From Dicaeum eximium (Eukaryota; Chordata; Aves; Passeriformes; Dicaeidae), in NCBI GenBank assembly GCA_013396995.1, contig VWZP01005252.1, positions 419,007 to 483,006 of the forward strand: a stretch of 64,000 nt of DNA, written 5' to 3'. Below, piece after piece: positions 1-12,166 of this stretch. The first letter of the stretch is position 1. The number at the start of each line of letters is the position of its first letter. The translations under genes were made by a program, and so were the position numbers. The notes beneath the pieces are model-generated. The model ran no database searches. It saw nothing but the letters and a program-made list of their open reading frames with translations, and was not told where the DNA came from.

Positions 1-2718
1 AGGCAAAAAGGTTCTGATGTGGAACACGAGCTATCAAAGGTGAAGTTAACTATTAAATTCTTATAATAATTTTCTGGTGAGTGTGACCGTACAGGACTGT
101 TCTTCCCACTATGGGGAGTGCCAAGGTAGGAGCTGGCCTTTCCCAAATCCACACACATTCCTTGCTGGGATACAAACCCTGTCGTGTGCTGTTTGCTAAT
201 GTAAAGATATTTGTACTCTCCAAATCACAGCAGAAATAAACTGATCTATTCTGAAGCCAACCCAGACCCAAAGGCTTCTTTATGTATTTATTCAGAAGCT
301 GCTGTTTTATCGCAGGGCATGTGTCAGCCAGCAATTCATTCCTTTCTGTTCCAGGGATTTCATGCTATGGGAAGTGATGGGGATTTTTGAATAAGGCAGC
401 GGAGAAAGCCAAATGCTTGGGGCTCTCAGGAGAGGCAGAGGGACATGGCAGGGAGAGGAGCATGCCAAGGGGGATGGAGAGGCAGAAAGTGTCTCAGGGC
501 TCACTCAGGGCTGTTTGCATCACTGCTTGGGGTGCCACCTCATCAGCAGGTAATGCAATCCACTGGGGATTGCTTCACGGAGCTGCATCACCACCAGGAA
601 CTGCTGAGGTCAGTGGGTGTTCAGGTGGAGATGCCCTGAGTCAGAGAAGACATCAGCGGATGGAGCAGATCAAGGGGCTAGTTGTGATTTTGTTTCTTTT
701 TTTCCCAAGATAATAGATGTTAATCTCCTGAACTCCAGCTTGGAGAGATGAAACTGCTCTTGTACCACACTGCTGCCAGCCTGTGAATCAAAACCAGACA
801 CAAACACACACAAAGCTCTGTCACTTTGTGTTCATCTAAGACAACAGAATATTTTTCTTTTTGTCACTTTGATCCCAGCTCTGCTGGCAGCTACATATTT
901 CCAGAAGGATTAGAATACACAGAGGTGCAAGAGCAGGTTTTGGTCTTCAGCAGGGTGCAGGTTGTGGCAGCTGGAGCTGCTCTCCTTGGGAACCCCCATT
1001 GAGGGCTCTGGCCATTGGTGTCAGCACTCACACAACTGACCTTGAGATCTTCCAACATCTAAACCAGGAGAGACTGTGGCTGCACAAGACTGTGTGTGGG
1101 TAGGTGTGTTTGAGAGAGATAATTATTGAACTAGGCAAGAAAACATTTACCTACTTCTGTAAAGTGTTCTCTGAAGACAAGAAGAATCCCTATCCTTTAG
1201 CCTTTTAATTGATTTTAATTATTCAAAGCTCTTTCTCTCCTTGCTCAAATAGCAGTGTGATACAATATTGTTGCAAGTGTCTTGGTGCCTTTTGAGATAC
1301 TTAAATATGAATAGCTGGGAAGCTGGTGCCTGCTCTCCCTCTCAAGCACACAGCCAAATCTTGCTGTGCAAGGCAGAGCCCACCACACAAGAGCCAGATT
1401 ATTCTAACAGCACTCTTCATTTCATGGGGATTCGTTTAAGTGGATTCCACACAATACTCTAAAAATGTTATGAGAGATGATTCTAATAAGGCAGAAGCCA
1501 CTACGGCATTTAAGGGGAATTTAATCTTATTCTCCTACCACATAAAAAAGACAGAAGTGCTGACATTTCAGCCCACTACTGACCTGCTTCACAAACATTT
1601 CAAACTGTGCTTTTCCATTTTACAGCTGTGTATTCCACTTATACACACATGTAGTTTGCATCAAACCCCTTTTTCTCCCCCGTGATCCCCAGTTCACCTT
1701 CCTGCTCTTTGGAAAAGACAGAGAACGGTCTGGTTACAGTCTTCAGAAGCTGAAATGACTCTGGTTTGAGGAGCTGGGCTGTGCTGAGGCCTGGCAGTGG
1801 TGTCACAGCATGGAGGGGCAGCACACTGCATTGCTCTCATGCAATGCCAACAGTCAGGAATGTTTAAAGTGTGTGCTGGCACATGGGGATCAATGCTCCA
1901 GCATGCAGTGGGTTATTGCTGTGATTCACTGCTGGGCAGGCATGGCAGTCCAGTCCACCTGAGTGGGAGAAACACACTGAATCTGTGCTGTTGCTCCTCT
2001 CAGCTGCTCTGGTTCTGGCTGCTGCAGTGCACTGGGCACTCGTGTGTGCCACAGACTGGTTTGTGATACCATGAGCACAGAGGTGAGCAGAGGCAAATGA
2101 GCAAGCCTTTGGCAGCTAAGGGATGCTGCTGAAATGTTTAGGCGTGTTCACACACAAGTTCACTGGAAGAGTTTGCAAAAGAGGGAGACCCCATTCACCC
2201 CAAGCAGCAGTGGAAGTAGGCTGGTTGGAAGTGCAGGGCTGCCCAGGTGCACAGGGAGTGGCTGTGCTGAGCCTTCTTCCTCTCCTCAGGCTGAACAATC
2301 CCTCCACACAGGCTGCTCTTCTACAAAGGACTCCCCACCCCAGCCTTCCAGACCGTGCTTGGACCTCCTGCCCCTGTGTCACACCACTGCTCTGAGCCAC
2401 ACAGCCCCAGGGCAAGGCTCGGGCTGCCTCAAGCATCAGAGGGCTCCACGGGGTTGGCTCTTCCCACTGCCTCTCCCACTCCCTGTTGCACAAACCAGCC
2501 CTCCTCCTTCCTGAGGCATATTCCTGCCATTATGTTTCCTGGGAGTTGGCTTCCTGGGGTAGCCTTCATCCCTGTGATTGAGCTGATTTACCCAACCCTG
2601 TTCCTACTCCTCCCTCTGATAATATTAACCTATCTATTGCATATGCCAGGTATAAAGTTACAAAGGTAATTATCCTTCCAGCCATCCTCTGGAGTGGCTG
2701 CTTTTCCAATGCTGTCTC
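1..2718. other. gene-free stretch, GC-richer second half
   Basis: No recognisable gene is present. The part from about 1750 to 2520 is richer in G and C, so several overlapping frames stay open on both strands (for example + 2134-2514 and - 2116-2493). Their peptides resemble no family I know and have the mixed composition expected of translated non-coding DNA. A good-looking acceptor ends at 354 (pyrimidines then CCAG) and a CAG|GTAATG donor lies at 549/550, but the frame of the long ORF between them has a stop just after the acceptor, so this is at most a non-coding exon. Confidence 0.5.
2028..2082 (+). other. exon-like segment, 55 bp (weak)
   Basis: The segment is preceded by a pyrimidine-rich run ending GGCTGCTGCAG and followed by a good donor, CAGAG|GTGAGCAG. 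One frame is open through it and encodes about 18 residues, including CHRLVCDTMSTE. It is short, resembles no known protein, and lies in a GC-rich stretch where open frames are common. It is most likely a chance pseudoexon. Confidence 0.1.
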
Positions 2719-2808
2719 TGGTTTAGTGGTGGGCTTGGCAGTGCTGGGATAATGCCTGGCTCAATGACCTTTGAGGGCTTTTCAATCCTAAATGATTCTG
2801 TGATTCTA
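2719..2808 (+). mobile_element. CR1 LINE 3'-end fragment
   Basis: The text runs from TTTAGTGGTGGGCTTGGCAG through a degraded 'gatgacctttgagg' block to AATGATTCTGTGATTCTA. This is the order seen at the 3' end of avian CR1 retrotransposons, with the final octamer-type repeat reading toward the right. Only the last 90 bp or so survive, as expected for a severely 5'-truncated copy. No reverse-transcriptase coding sequence remains. The divergence from the remembered consensus (GGTTGGACTC is broken) suggests an old insertion. Confidence 0.8.
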
Positions 2809-5800
2809 CAGTAGATCTCTAACTCATGGCAGGCTCACTGCTCAGCCAGAAGGTGCATAAAGAGAGAGAGGAGTTTGTGGGCTGTTGAATACAGGGAGCA
2901 TTTTTCATAGAGGTTTGCATAGTATCCAGCAGAAAATGCCTAGTTTTCATTTGTATCTTTAGGCACTACCGATGGTGCCAAAGAGATCAGCCATGCAAGC
3001 ACTGGCTTTAGTTCTTTGTGTGGTGATGATGCTGTGGGGTGGGATGGGAACACTCTGTGATTGGCCTGGGGATGCCCCAAATGCCTGTACTGAGTGACAA
3101 GGAGCTCAGAGAAGGGGCTACAACCCCTTTGTTTGCCATTCCTGCTTAATCTGATCCAACAACCAGTTGTAAAGTAGTCCCAGTATAAAAGGAAAGGGAG
3201 AAGTCCCAGCTAGGAACCCCAGATTTGAGTCTTGGCTCAGATAACTTTCTTTTCATCCTTATGCAAATCAGACAACTCCTGCTTATTTCATCATGAAGTG
3301 GGAGGCAGGGTAAGGCTGACGTAGTCTGCAGTACCTCCCAGGAGTATTAGGAAGGTTAATTAGTTAATGTTTCCAAAGTGTGATTATACAAGTGCCAAAC
3401 AAAACTAACAAGAAGAGGAAAAGATGACACGACAAAGAAAATAAACAAACATAAAGCCAAATTAAACATAGTTAAGGGAGGTAACTCTATGATATTAAAT
3501 ATGAAATTGTAGAATAAAACTAGAGATTCATGTAACTTATATGAACTGCAGACTACTGAGTGCAAAACTTTTTTGCTGGCTGCACTGTATAACCAGACAG
3601 ACTGATTCTTAAAAGAGAGATTTTTAGTTAAGTTTTAGGCTGTTGTGACAGTGATTTATTTTAATGATACACGATACTTCACTTCACATTTGTGATTTCA
3701 AGACCTCTCTAAGTTTATGTAAATTTTAGCTGCTAGGGCACAAGATAAAATCATGGCTCTTACTTACTTTTATAGTGTCACATAAATGTGAAAAATTGAA
3801 GTGTTGCTCCAGGCCAGCATGCTACATTTTGACACTGTGAGAATCTCTGTATCCTGCGTACCCTGCTCTGATCAGGGAATATCTGTGAGAGCATATACAG
3901 AGGAAGACACAGAAAGGAAAGGACAAAGCAGCTCACACTGTTGAGGATCCAGAAGCAGTGCTCCCTCATTCCCAAGCTGTTTCACTATGTGGAGCAGCAG
4001 GTAAACAGGAAGAAAAAATACTGTAGTGGGCCTTTAAACATATGAAATATTCTCAGTGGGATCCAAACAAGATCAGAATATTTCTCATGAGTCTGTCAGT
4101 TGGCAAACTCAGAATCGATCCTCTCTCCATGCAATCCTGAGGCTGGGATGGGACTAGCTTGGAGGGAAATTGCATGGTGGAAACATGCCTTGCTCTGCGA
4201 TTTTGCCTGGTTCTCTAATCAAAGTTCACAATAATGAAAACTGTAAGTCAAGAAATTGAGGAAATGTCATGAAAAAGAAACCCAGGAAATAAATATGCGC
4301 TGAATAAATCCATCCCCATTAACTTGGGAGAGACAGGAATAGTGGCTAGCACAGCATGTCTGCCTTCACAGCTGATCACTGAATCACAGTCTGACTTTGA
4401 GCCCATCGCTGAAATCTTGCTTAGCTTTGGTTTTCTCCTCCAGGAAAGAGAGAGAACAAAGGATGTGTGTGCCAGGCTTTCCCCCTGGCTGCCCAGGGCT
4501 CCTGCAGCCCCTGGCTGAGGCGAGGGAGGTGCATTCCCTTGCACATCCAAGGCAGCACCACATTCCAGCTGAGTGATCCTCGGGCCTGGTGACAAAGGAT
4601 GGCAGCGAGGCCACCCCCTGTGTGCACCCTGGGGTGCCTCTGGGCACTGGAACCTGCTGGTCCCGGCTCCTGCCATGCTATGCTGTTCCTGCTGAGGAGC
4701 CCAGGCCAGCTGTGGCCGTGCAGAGGAGCTGGGAAGGCTCTCCATGGCAGGAGCTTGGTGTTTCTGCTCTCACAGCCATTGCAAGGCACGGCTGGTGGCT
4801 TTAAACTCATGCTGGCTGTGTGGCACCGTGTGGGACAGGGCTCAGCTGCACGCTGTGGTCTGCACCAGGACCAGTGCCACTGCAGAGCCAGAACCACTGA
4901 GGCTCCTGTGGGTTTCACCCAAAATCCTGCAGCTGTGGCTGCAAACTCCAAGGGATGTGTCGAGCTGTGTCAGTCACAGCAAGCTTCACCCATGCAGGCT
5001 GGTTGAGGATACTGGTGCACTTTTCATGCTGGCAAGAGTTTCTCCCCTAAAATGGGGACGTGGCAGCCCTGTGTGAGTTCTCTGCCTTTCCTCAGGGTCA
5101 GGGGACAGCTCTCACTGCTTATCTGTGACAAGTGTGTGCTACACAAACTAAAAATTAGTATGACATAAAATGAAAAGTCTGGACCCAGATGGGGCCAATC
5201 CTTCTGTTACCACAGGGAATCCTTCAGACAGCCTTGCTCAGATTTATTCCACATGCACTGAAACCCAGTACTCCAGCTCTATGATGTCCATTCCCCCCAA
5301 AAAGGGAAATTTCCTCCAGTTGTTTTTTATCGCCTGGAAGTGACATTTATTCCAACACACATTTACCCTTTTCATGCTGCACTTAAATTAACACGCTTTT
5401 CCTCCTCCAATGCATGAACTTCATGTTAATAATGGCATTTAGTTCATTCTACATCCCATAAAAGCTGTTCTTAATGTTTTTTTTTTTAACCTGAGCAGTC
5501 CTGTAGATGCCATTCCAAAGGCCTCTGTGTGATAGAAGCCAAAGAAATTGCAGGGCAGTCCAGGTTCTACTGGAGTAGAACCTGCTCAGTAGGTACTACT
5601 GAGTTAATTTTGATTAAGCACACTTCTGCATTTGGCCCATCTCTTTTCTCTAACATACATACATATCTTGTATATCTGGTACCAACACTCAAAGCACCCT
5701 GCAAAGGAGGAGAGAGGAAGGGGAAAGACAATGTGATTATGAAACATCAGAGTAGATCTGGTCATGTCAAATTGCTCTGGAGAAAAAGACAGAGAAAAAA

Positions 5801-6299
5801 ATTACCAGCACACAGTGCTTGAAGTCAATAAATGGAATTTACCCAATTCAGCAGAGGCATCAGGGAAATCACTCTTGATTTGTCTTTGATAGGTTGACAA
5901 AATCTCTGTTAAAGTTGTTTTAATGTGTTTGTAACTAGGCTTCCAAATACATTGAACCCAGGCCAGATCTCAGCTTAATAGGACCAGGCCTCCACGTCAA
6001 TCAAACTTGGAGCTGGTGAGAAAAATGAACCTTTTTTTGTGCCCCTTGTTCTCAAGTTGGGCAAAGAGCCCAAAAGTGTCTGAGGTTTTACTTTGCCAAG
6101 CTTCTGAAGGAAAATTTACTTACAGGAATGAAAATGCCTCATGGCTGTCTGTAGCACAATGAAACAAGTCAGGCCAAAAACTGCCCCCAGACCTTTCCTT
6201 GTGGCAGCTGGTGGAGTCAGCAGTGCCACCATGTAGGTGAGCTGAGGGCAGAATTTAGCTTGTTGATAGTGGAATTAGGCATTATGAAATGAAGGTAAG
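2809..6299. other. gene-free stretch
   Basis: Nothing here supports a gene. Between about 4400 and 5080 the sequence is GC-rich, with overlapping frames open on both strands, the longest being - 4421-4951 at 176 codons. Their coexistence on both strands and the lack of any recognisable motif point to base composition, not coding. A short poly-T lies near 5480. Confidence 0.5.
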
Positions 6300-6425
6300 T
6301 TCTGCTCTCCATGTCGGCAACATTAATGAATTAATTCGCTGCTTAATTAACATACAAAGCCACAGAGTGCTGTTGGCAAATTAGCTGTCAGCAAGACACG
6401 TCCCTCCAAGGGTGACTGGGTATTT
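6300..6425. promoter_or_regulatory. possible conserved non-coding element
   Basis: This dense AT-rich block contains paired homeodomain-type cores: ATTAATGAATTAAT at 6322-6335 and TTAATTAA at 6343-6350, followed by CATACAAAG. Clustered TAATTA cores in unique sequence are typical of developmental enhancers in vertebrates. That is inference from sequence texture only. I cannot test conservation here, and AT-rich DNA yields such cores by chance. Confidence 0.22.
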
Positions 6426-7727
6426 CTTTTTTCTTCACCCTGCTTGTGTCAGGGGCAGAGATCACGTTAGGTGCTGAGTCATGGAGTTATAATGGGAACT
6501 ACTGAGACCTGAGCTCTTTGGAAAAAGCTGCTCGAGTCCTCTCCATCTCTGGATGCAGGAGACAAAGGTCAGAAGTCCATCCAATGTGAGGCACTGCAGA
6601 AGCATTTCTCCTTCTTTTTAATCCTGCAGTGACAGTCACCACCCCCTCACCCACACTTTTTTTTATAGTTGAGAAACAAGATTATTTATATTAAAAAAGG
6701 CTAAATATATTAGAACTCAGTGCCATAGCTGTGAAGAAGAGCTGAAAATCTAGCTGGAATAGTATTATGTGAATCTGTGTCTGACTTTCCTCCAAATCTG
6801 GTCAAAATTTTTAAAAGGGGTCTGGAGTCACAGCAAAGCAGAATCCTGACTGTTTGCTGTTTTAATATAGCTGATATTTCTCATCTCAGTAAAAGTGAAA
6901 TGCATGCTTGGACTTTCTTGAAGTGTTTGAACTTCTGAACAGACTGACAATGACTAGAAAACACCATAAAATCAGGGAGTTGTGCCATTCAAATTCACCT
7001 CAGGAGCGAGCTGAGGACTCAGCTTCCCCTCTGATCACACCTGTAGTTGTGAGCTCAGAGTACACCACAGCTTCACATTAAGGCCCCACACTTGAACTTT
7101 TCAGCATGTTTCTACAGAAATCACATGGAAATAGTGAAAACATTGGTCCAAAAATGAGCTCTGGTACACTTGAAAGGGTTTGTGAATCATTTCTGTGAAG
7201 AGTTGCACACTCGTTAATCAGAGCTGAAAGCTGGCAGGGTGCAGTGGGTTGGTTACTCAGAGCTCAGTACCCAATCCAAGCCTCTCTGAATCCTCTGGGA
7301 GCTCTTCTGTGCATTCCTCTAGGCTTTGGGTGATGTTTGAATGACAGCTAGGCCAGGATCTCTTTTCCATGCACGATACAGGTGAGGGTACTAAGGAGAA
7401 TAGACAATTGTTTACAAGGGATGCTGCATCTCAGAGCCAGGGGAAGATGTGATTACAGAAAAAAAATGCACCAAATGTTTTGCAAATCTGATTCACTATC
7501 AGAAAAGTAATTTCACACCTATGTAAATACACAGTTATTCTGTGCAAAAAAAAATTTAAAAGCTCTGTCTTGCTACTTGCACAAGAAGTTCCTTTGCTGT
7601 GATGAAAAACATCTGGCACCATTTAGAGCAGACTCCAGTGTGCATTTGCACTGTGCTCTCTCTCCCAAATGCACGGGGACATGGAGTGGAGGAGCTTGGT
7701 TTGTTGACTGGGGGAGGCATTTCTACA
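6426..7727. other. gene-free stretch
   Basis: No gene, repeat family or RNA gene is recognised. The sequence is AT-rich and unique-looking, with stops in all frames at short intervals. Confidence 0.5.
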
Positions 7728-7773
7728 GGGAAAATAGGGAAAATAGGGAAAGTAGGGAAAATAGGGTGGTGGG
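7728..7773 (+). repeat. 9-bp G-rich minisatellite, G-quadruplex-capable
   Basis: Five GGG triplets sit exactly 9 bp apart, at 7728, 7737, 7746, 7755 and 7764. They are separated by AAAATA (one AAAGTA variant), and a sixth GGG lies at 7771. The spacing meets the usual G3+N1-7 rule for an intramolecular G-quadruplex on the + strand. The unit GGGAAAATA resembles a loosened telomere-type repeat. On the minus strand it translates as repeated Tyr-Phe-Pro, which is a by-product of the tandem unit. Confidence 0.85.
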
Positions 7774-9889
7774 AGCTCAGGGAGAGTTCTGATCCATTGT
7801 CCACCCTGCCTAAGGCCTGATACCATGGTTAGAGCCATGAGTGGTCAATGGCAGAGCCTCTCCACCTTTCCATATTTATCTCCGTGGTCTTTCTCCATTC
7901 CACATGCAAAAGAAAGATTATTCTCTTTCACAGTAAATCTTCAGATAAAACAGAGTCTACTATACATTAAGAAGGATCCTATATTTCACAGAACAGTAAA
8001 GTTGAATTTGATTAGAAGCTTAGAAGGAAAAGCAGAGTCACAAACAAGTGGACCTTAATCTAACTGGCATCTTTGTATTGACTTCAGTGAGCTCTGGGCA
8101 GCACCTAAGGTATAAATATATGAATTTTGATATCTCTTTGGCATTAAAGCATGGGATGAGTGACTGACTACAAGAGAAATGAATGAACTGAAAAAAAACT
8201 CTTCCACAAACCAAAAATAATTGACAGCTAATGAAGTATTTCCAGTGAATGAAAATACAAATTATATACAACTGAAATGCCTTTCTGCCCTCATTACTTG
8301 TCTCCCCACTTTGAAAGCAGTTATCACTTAGAAGGATGTGCTTCAGGTCACAGCTGCTATCAGCAGGACACTCTTTAGCCATACCTGCTTGACAGGCCTC
8401 CAAAACTGTAAGGGAGTTGCTATAGGGTTGGTGATCTGTGTTTTTAAAATTTAATCATAATTGTTTTTCTGTATCAGTGTCTTAGTTATGCAGAACTGTA
8501 GCTTTTGCATTTCAAATCACGGCAAAAGTCTATTCCTAGCATGCAAAAATAGAAATAATCTTGGTAATCAGAAGCTTATCAAAAGGCAGATACTGACTGT
8601 GCATTTGATTCATGTGCTGAGACAATAGACATTGTGTTTTAGAGTTGCTGTGCTCCTGCATCACATCCCTGCTGCTTCCCTCCTGCCCTGGCTTGCAGCA
8701 GGGACCTGTGGACTCCTCTAACCCTGGAAAAGGGAGAATTGAACTGGGATTAAGAGCCCACCTTAGGCAGGATTCAACCTTTTGGTTGAAGTGTTTGGAG
8801 ACATAGGGGCTGTTTTAGCTCAAAGCTTCTCACCAGAGGGAAAGAAGCAGAGAAGAGAGAGATAGTATGAAGCATTTGGGTGGTTGAGAAGTGTAGAAGG
8901 TGATTCTCTACAAGTGTGGTCTGTTTTGAAAAAGCTCAGCGGAGGCACCTCTAGGATCCCCATGAAGAACAGAGAGGAGATGTAAGTGGAGGAAATGGGC
9001 AGCAACAAACCAGTTTTAAAATCTTAAACAAAGAGTTCCCTATGAAAAGCCAGAAACTTTTATTTTTTCATAGTTTCTTAAAAAATAGATAGTTAGGAAT
9101 CAGGCAAAAAAAGCCCTGTTTTGGATCACTCAGCCACAAGGTCCCATCGATTTCTGCCTTCAGTGCACACCGGTGTCAAAGGCAGTTTGTCAATCCACCA
9201 CTATTGACACACTCACTTGCAGAGACAAATAAAAAAATGCCCAGTGAAACCTCCCAATCTGCTGCTTGTCTGGGCTATTAGCAGCTCCAGAGCTAATGAT
9301 GGGTGAACCTCCTAAGGTCTGAGATGTCAGTGGGAGTTACATGTTTGGATCAAAGACATGATATGACCCAGATAAACTTAAGACAGAAAGGTAGATCAAA
9401 ATATGGGTCAGGGAGTCGTTAGTGTTTCTTTAAAGATGATAGAGGAATGGTTTTTAACACTTCCGAGGAGTTTTGTTGATGTTCTTATGAGCGCTCTTTG
9501 TTTAAAAAAATAAATACATTTTTCATGCCTTCAAAATTCCAAGCTGCAGAAAATTTCCTCTTGTGATGAGAAGCATTCAAAACAAAAACATGTGGCCTGA
9601 TTTGTCTTTTATAGAAATCAAAGGCTGTATTCTAAAGAGACTTCCTTTACCACACAAATGTAGCAGATGTTCTTTAAGATTATAGCTGCACAAGCAATCT
9701 ACAGTTTGAATCTCAGAAGCATTTAAAGTTTTTTTTTAGAGAAAGAGTTTTTGTGTTATACTGTGATAAACTGCAAGTGAGTGTGAAAGGGATTGTTTAA
9801 GACAGGTAATTAAGGTGACAGTGTACAGTAAATTTGGCCAGCATTGTTTTCATTCAGGAAAATAAAGTTAAAAATGATCAGACCATCCC
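7774..9889. other. gene-free stretch
   Basis: No gene is supported. The longest frame, 121 codons on the minus strand at 8038-8403, has no recognisable domain or convincing splice context. No transposon is recognised. Confidence 0.5.
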
Positions 9890-10040
9890 AGCCTTGTGTA
9901 TTGCTAGTGGGTTAATTAAAACACATTTTCAATGCCAAAGGTGAAGAGATTAGATCTATGGTAAAAGCAGCCCAACAAAACAATACGGCCAAGAGTGTGT
10001 ATTTGCATTGTTAATATTGTTAATTATCATTACTAGGACG
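9890..10040. promoter_or_regulatory. possible conserved element with POU/SOX-like motifs
   Basis: An octamer ATTTGCAT (10001-10008) overlaps a SOX-type CATTGTT (10006-10012). It runs straight into GTTAATATTGTTAATTATC, which resembles tandem half-sites for HNF1 or homeodomain factors. The juxtaposition of POU and SOX cores is reminiscent of composite enhancer sites, but the relative arrangement is not the canonical OCT-SOX composite. A regulatory role is inference; the motifs themselves are directly visible. Confidence 0.22.
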
Positions 10041-10473
10041 TGATGTTTGCAGTGTTGCTGTCCCCAGTGAAGCCCTCTGTGTGCACTGGAGCCAAGGCTG
10101 GGCTGGAGACCTGGCTGATCCTGGGGAGGTGCACCAGGAGGATTTGTCAGTGTGCTCTAAGTTGCTTGGTCAAGCTTCAAGCACAAATGTCAGGGCTGAA
10201 TCCTGCTTTCTTATCCATAATGTTCTTTTCCCTGACTGTGAAGCTCCTGTGACTCCTGAAGAGCTGAGTGACCATCTCGGGGGGCTTTGAACCCTCAGGT
10301 TTCTAAGGGTTACCAGTGAGACACTGTTCTGACAGTCTGAAAAACTTGGCTCCTGAAGTAGTCTGAAATGGGAAATGAGAACATAAACCAAGTCTACAGC
10401 CTTTTTATTAGATCTAAAGAGTATTGGCCACTGTATATCCTAGTGAGATAACAAAAAAAACCCCTCCCAAATT

Positions 10474-10504
10474 AAAATAAATAAATAAATAAATGATAAA
10501 TAAA
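10474..10504 (+). repeat. (AAAT)n microsatellite
   Basis: AAAT repeats continue for about five units, then degrade through GATAAATAAA. This is a short simple repeat with no associated gene. Confidence 0.85.
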
Positions 10505-11492
10505 CAGGCAGGAAAAGATGAGGCCTGAAAAGCCAAATCATGCAAGAGGGAAGCCCGAGGAGGCTGTGTGTGTTTCAACACCCCAAACACTCTGCAGCAA
10601 TCAGCTGCTGGGTGGTAACATTGAGCAAATTCAGCCAGGGAGCATGAACCCTGCTGTGCTCACTGTTTCATGTGCCTGGGGCACAGGGACAGTCCTGGCT
10701 GTTTGTTTTAACATCATCATCAGCTCCAGCCTCGATAGAAAAAAAAACTGCTTGGTCACTAGCAGGGGAGGTGGAGAACACCAGACTTTGAGAGACTTTA
10801 AGCCAGAATTAGATATCACAGCTTCTGCTCTCTCAGTAAATGTGAGAGTATTGCTGGCAGGAAAAACCACTCTGTCATTCCAGGATGGCTCTCCCATCAC
10901 AGTAATCTTTTATCGATTTTCCTGAACTGTTAACCCACTCTTTTCAGGAATTCAGTAATGGATGTTGGTGTGGGTTAGTCCTGCTGAGGAAGGTACGGGG
11001 CAATTCCTCGCTCAGGGCTCAGTGCAGGGTGAGCCAGCACTTCCAGGTGTGAGCCAGCCCACCTCATGTGCTGGGCTGTGAACTGTGACCACCTCTGTGT
11101 GCCTTGGGAAGCTCTTCCTTATCCTCTGCACAGCCACCCTCATTTTTCATCTGACATTTCTTTACTTTTTGAAAAGTACTTATAGATGTAGTGTTACTTT
11201 CCTATTTAGGGATAGTCAGTCACAACCTATTTAGTGGACAAGAGGAATGCAGTGAGGAGAAGAGGGAGGAGTGCATGAGGGAAGGCAAGTGTAGCCTTTA
11301 AACCCATTTTTTTGGTGACAAGCCACTCATGTTGTCTGGCGGAAGTGTAACTTTTGTGTTTTGCTTCCCTCAGTGTTGGGCAATCCATCCTGAACACAGT
11401 GAAAACGTTCTTGGCTGTGTTTGCACTCTCACTGGTTTTTCTGATCCTTGTGGTTATATATTAATGGTATCTTCTCTGCACAGATGAGGCTC
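10505..11492. other. gene-free stretch
   Basis: A 135-codon + frame (10518-10925) is matched by an 89-codon antisense frame. Neither shows a recognisable motif. Nothing else stands out. Confidence 0.45.
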
Positions 11493-11519
11493 TGTTTGTT
11501 TGTTTGTTTGTTTGTTTTT
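11493..11519 (+). repeat. (TGTT)n microsatellite
   Basis: About six TGTT units, ending in a TTTTTG run. A shorter relative of the same motif lies near 63049. Confidence 0.85.
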
Positions 11520-11937
11520 GGGCAGGATAACAGCAGATTAATCTGCAAACCAGGGCAGGTTTCCCTGTGCAGGGTGTCAGGCCCAGGGAGGAAGGGAGAA
11601 GTGGAGGGCAGGGGCAGGGAAGCAAAGGGCTTCCTTTTGTCACTTCCCCATTAGTGCCAGCACTTCTGACATTTGCTCTGGGAGCAGCTGTGTGACTGTC
11701 CTGTGTCCTCTCCTCAGCAGCAGAGTTTTAACCCAGCTCTAAAAATATAAGGAACACATTTTGTCAAAATGAGGAAACTTCTCGTGTTGGAAGCATATGT
11801 GAAAACACAAGATGGTTTTCTGCACCAAAAAAAGCTTTAGTAGCACAGCTTTCTGTGTGTGCTGGAGCTCTGGGAGGATGTGCTTGAGAAAAGAAAGCTT
11901 GGGGTTAATTAACCTTGTTTTTATCTTTTCCCCCCAG

Positions 11938-12166
11938 CAAAGATGGAAGTTTTGTCACTTCTGAAATAACAACATTTATGAAACTGTCAAGTGGTGGCAG
12001 ATACCACCCAGGAGAAATTGTTCATTACCCTAATGATTGCTCCAGAGTACAAGGTGGCACAATTTTGGGAGTGTCAGGAGCAGGGCTAATTTTTGTGAGC
12101 TGCAGCATTCTAATTACACTGCATCACTACCAGTACATGATCCCCTATGAGATGCTTTTTCTCTGA
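11938..12166 (+). other. exon-like open segment behind a strong acceptor (weak)
   Basis: A long pyrimidine run ending CTTTTCCCCCCAG precedes about 76 open codons that end at TGA (12164-12166). The only internal donor I see is weak (CAAG|GTGGCA near 12053). The predicted peptide is not recognised and has no domain that I can name. It could be a terminal exon, but no AATAAA polyadenylation signal follows closely, which argues against it. Confidence 0.12.

Noticed and set aside
355..549. Acceptor-donor pair bounding 195 bp
   Set aside because: The frame of the long ORF has a stop shortly after the acceptor; it could only be a non-coding exon and has no other support.
2116..2514. Pair of roughly 125-codon ORFs on opposite strands
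   Set aside because: Same compositional explanation; neither peptide is recognisable.
4421..4951. 176-codon minus-strand ORF with several overlapping ORFs on both strands
   Set aside because: Open frames coexist on both strands of a GC-rich patch, with no motif, splice context or codon pattern favouring one.
7556..7838. Tyr-Phe-Pro and Phe-Pro repeat peptides on the minus strand
   Set aside because: Products of the 9-bp minisatellite in alternative frames.
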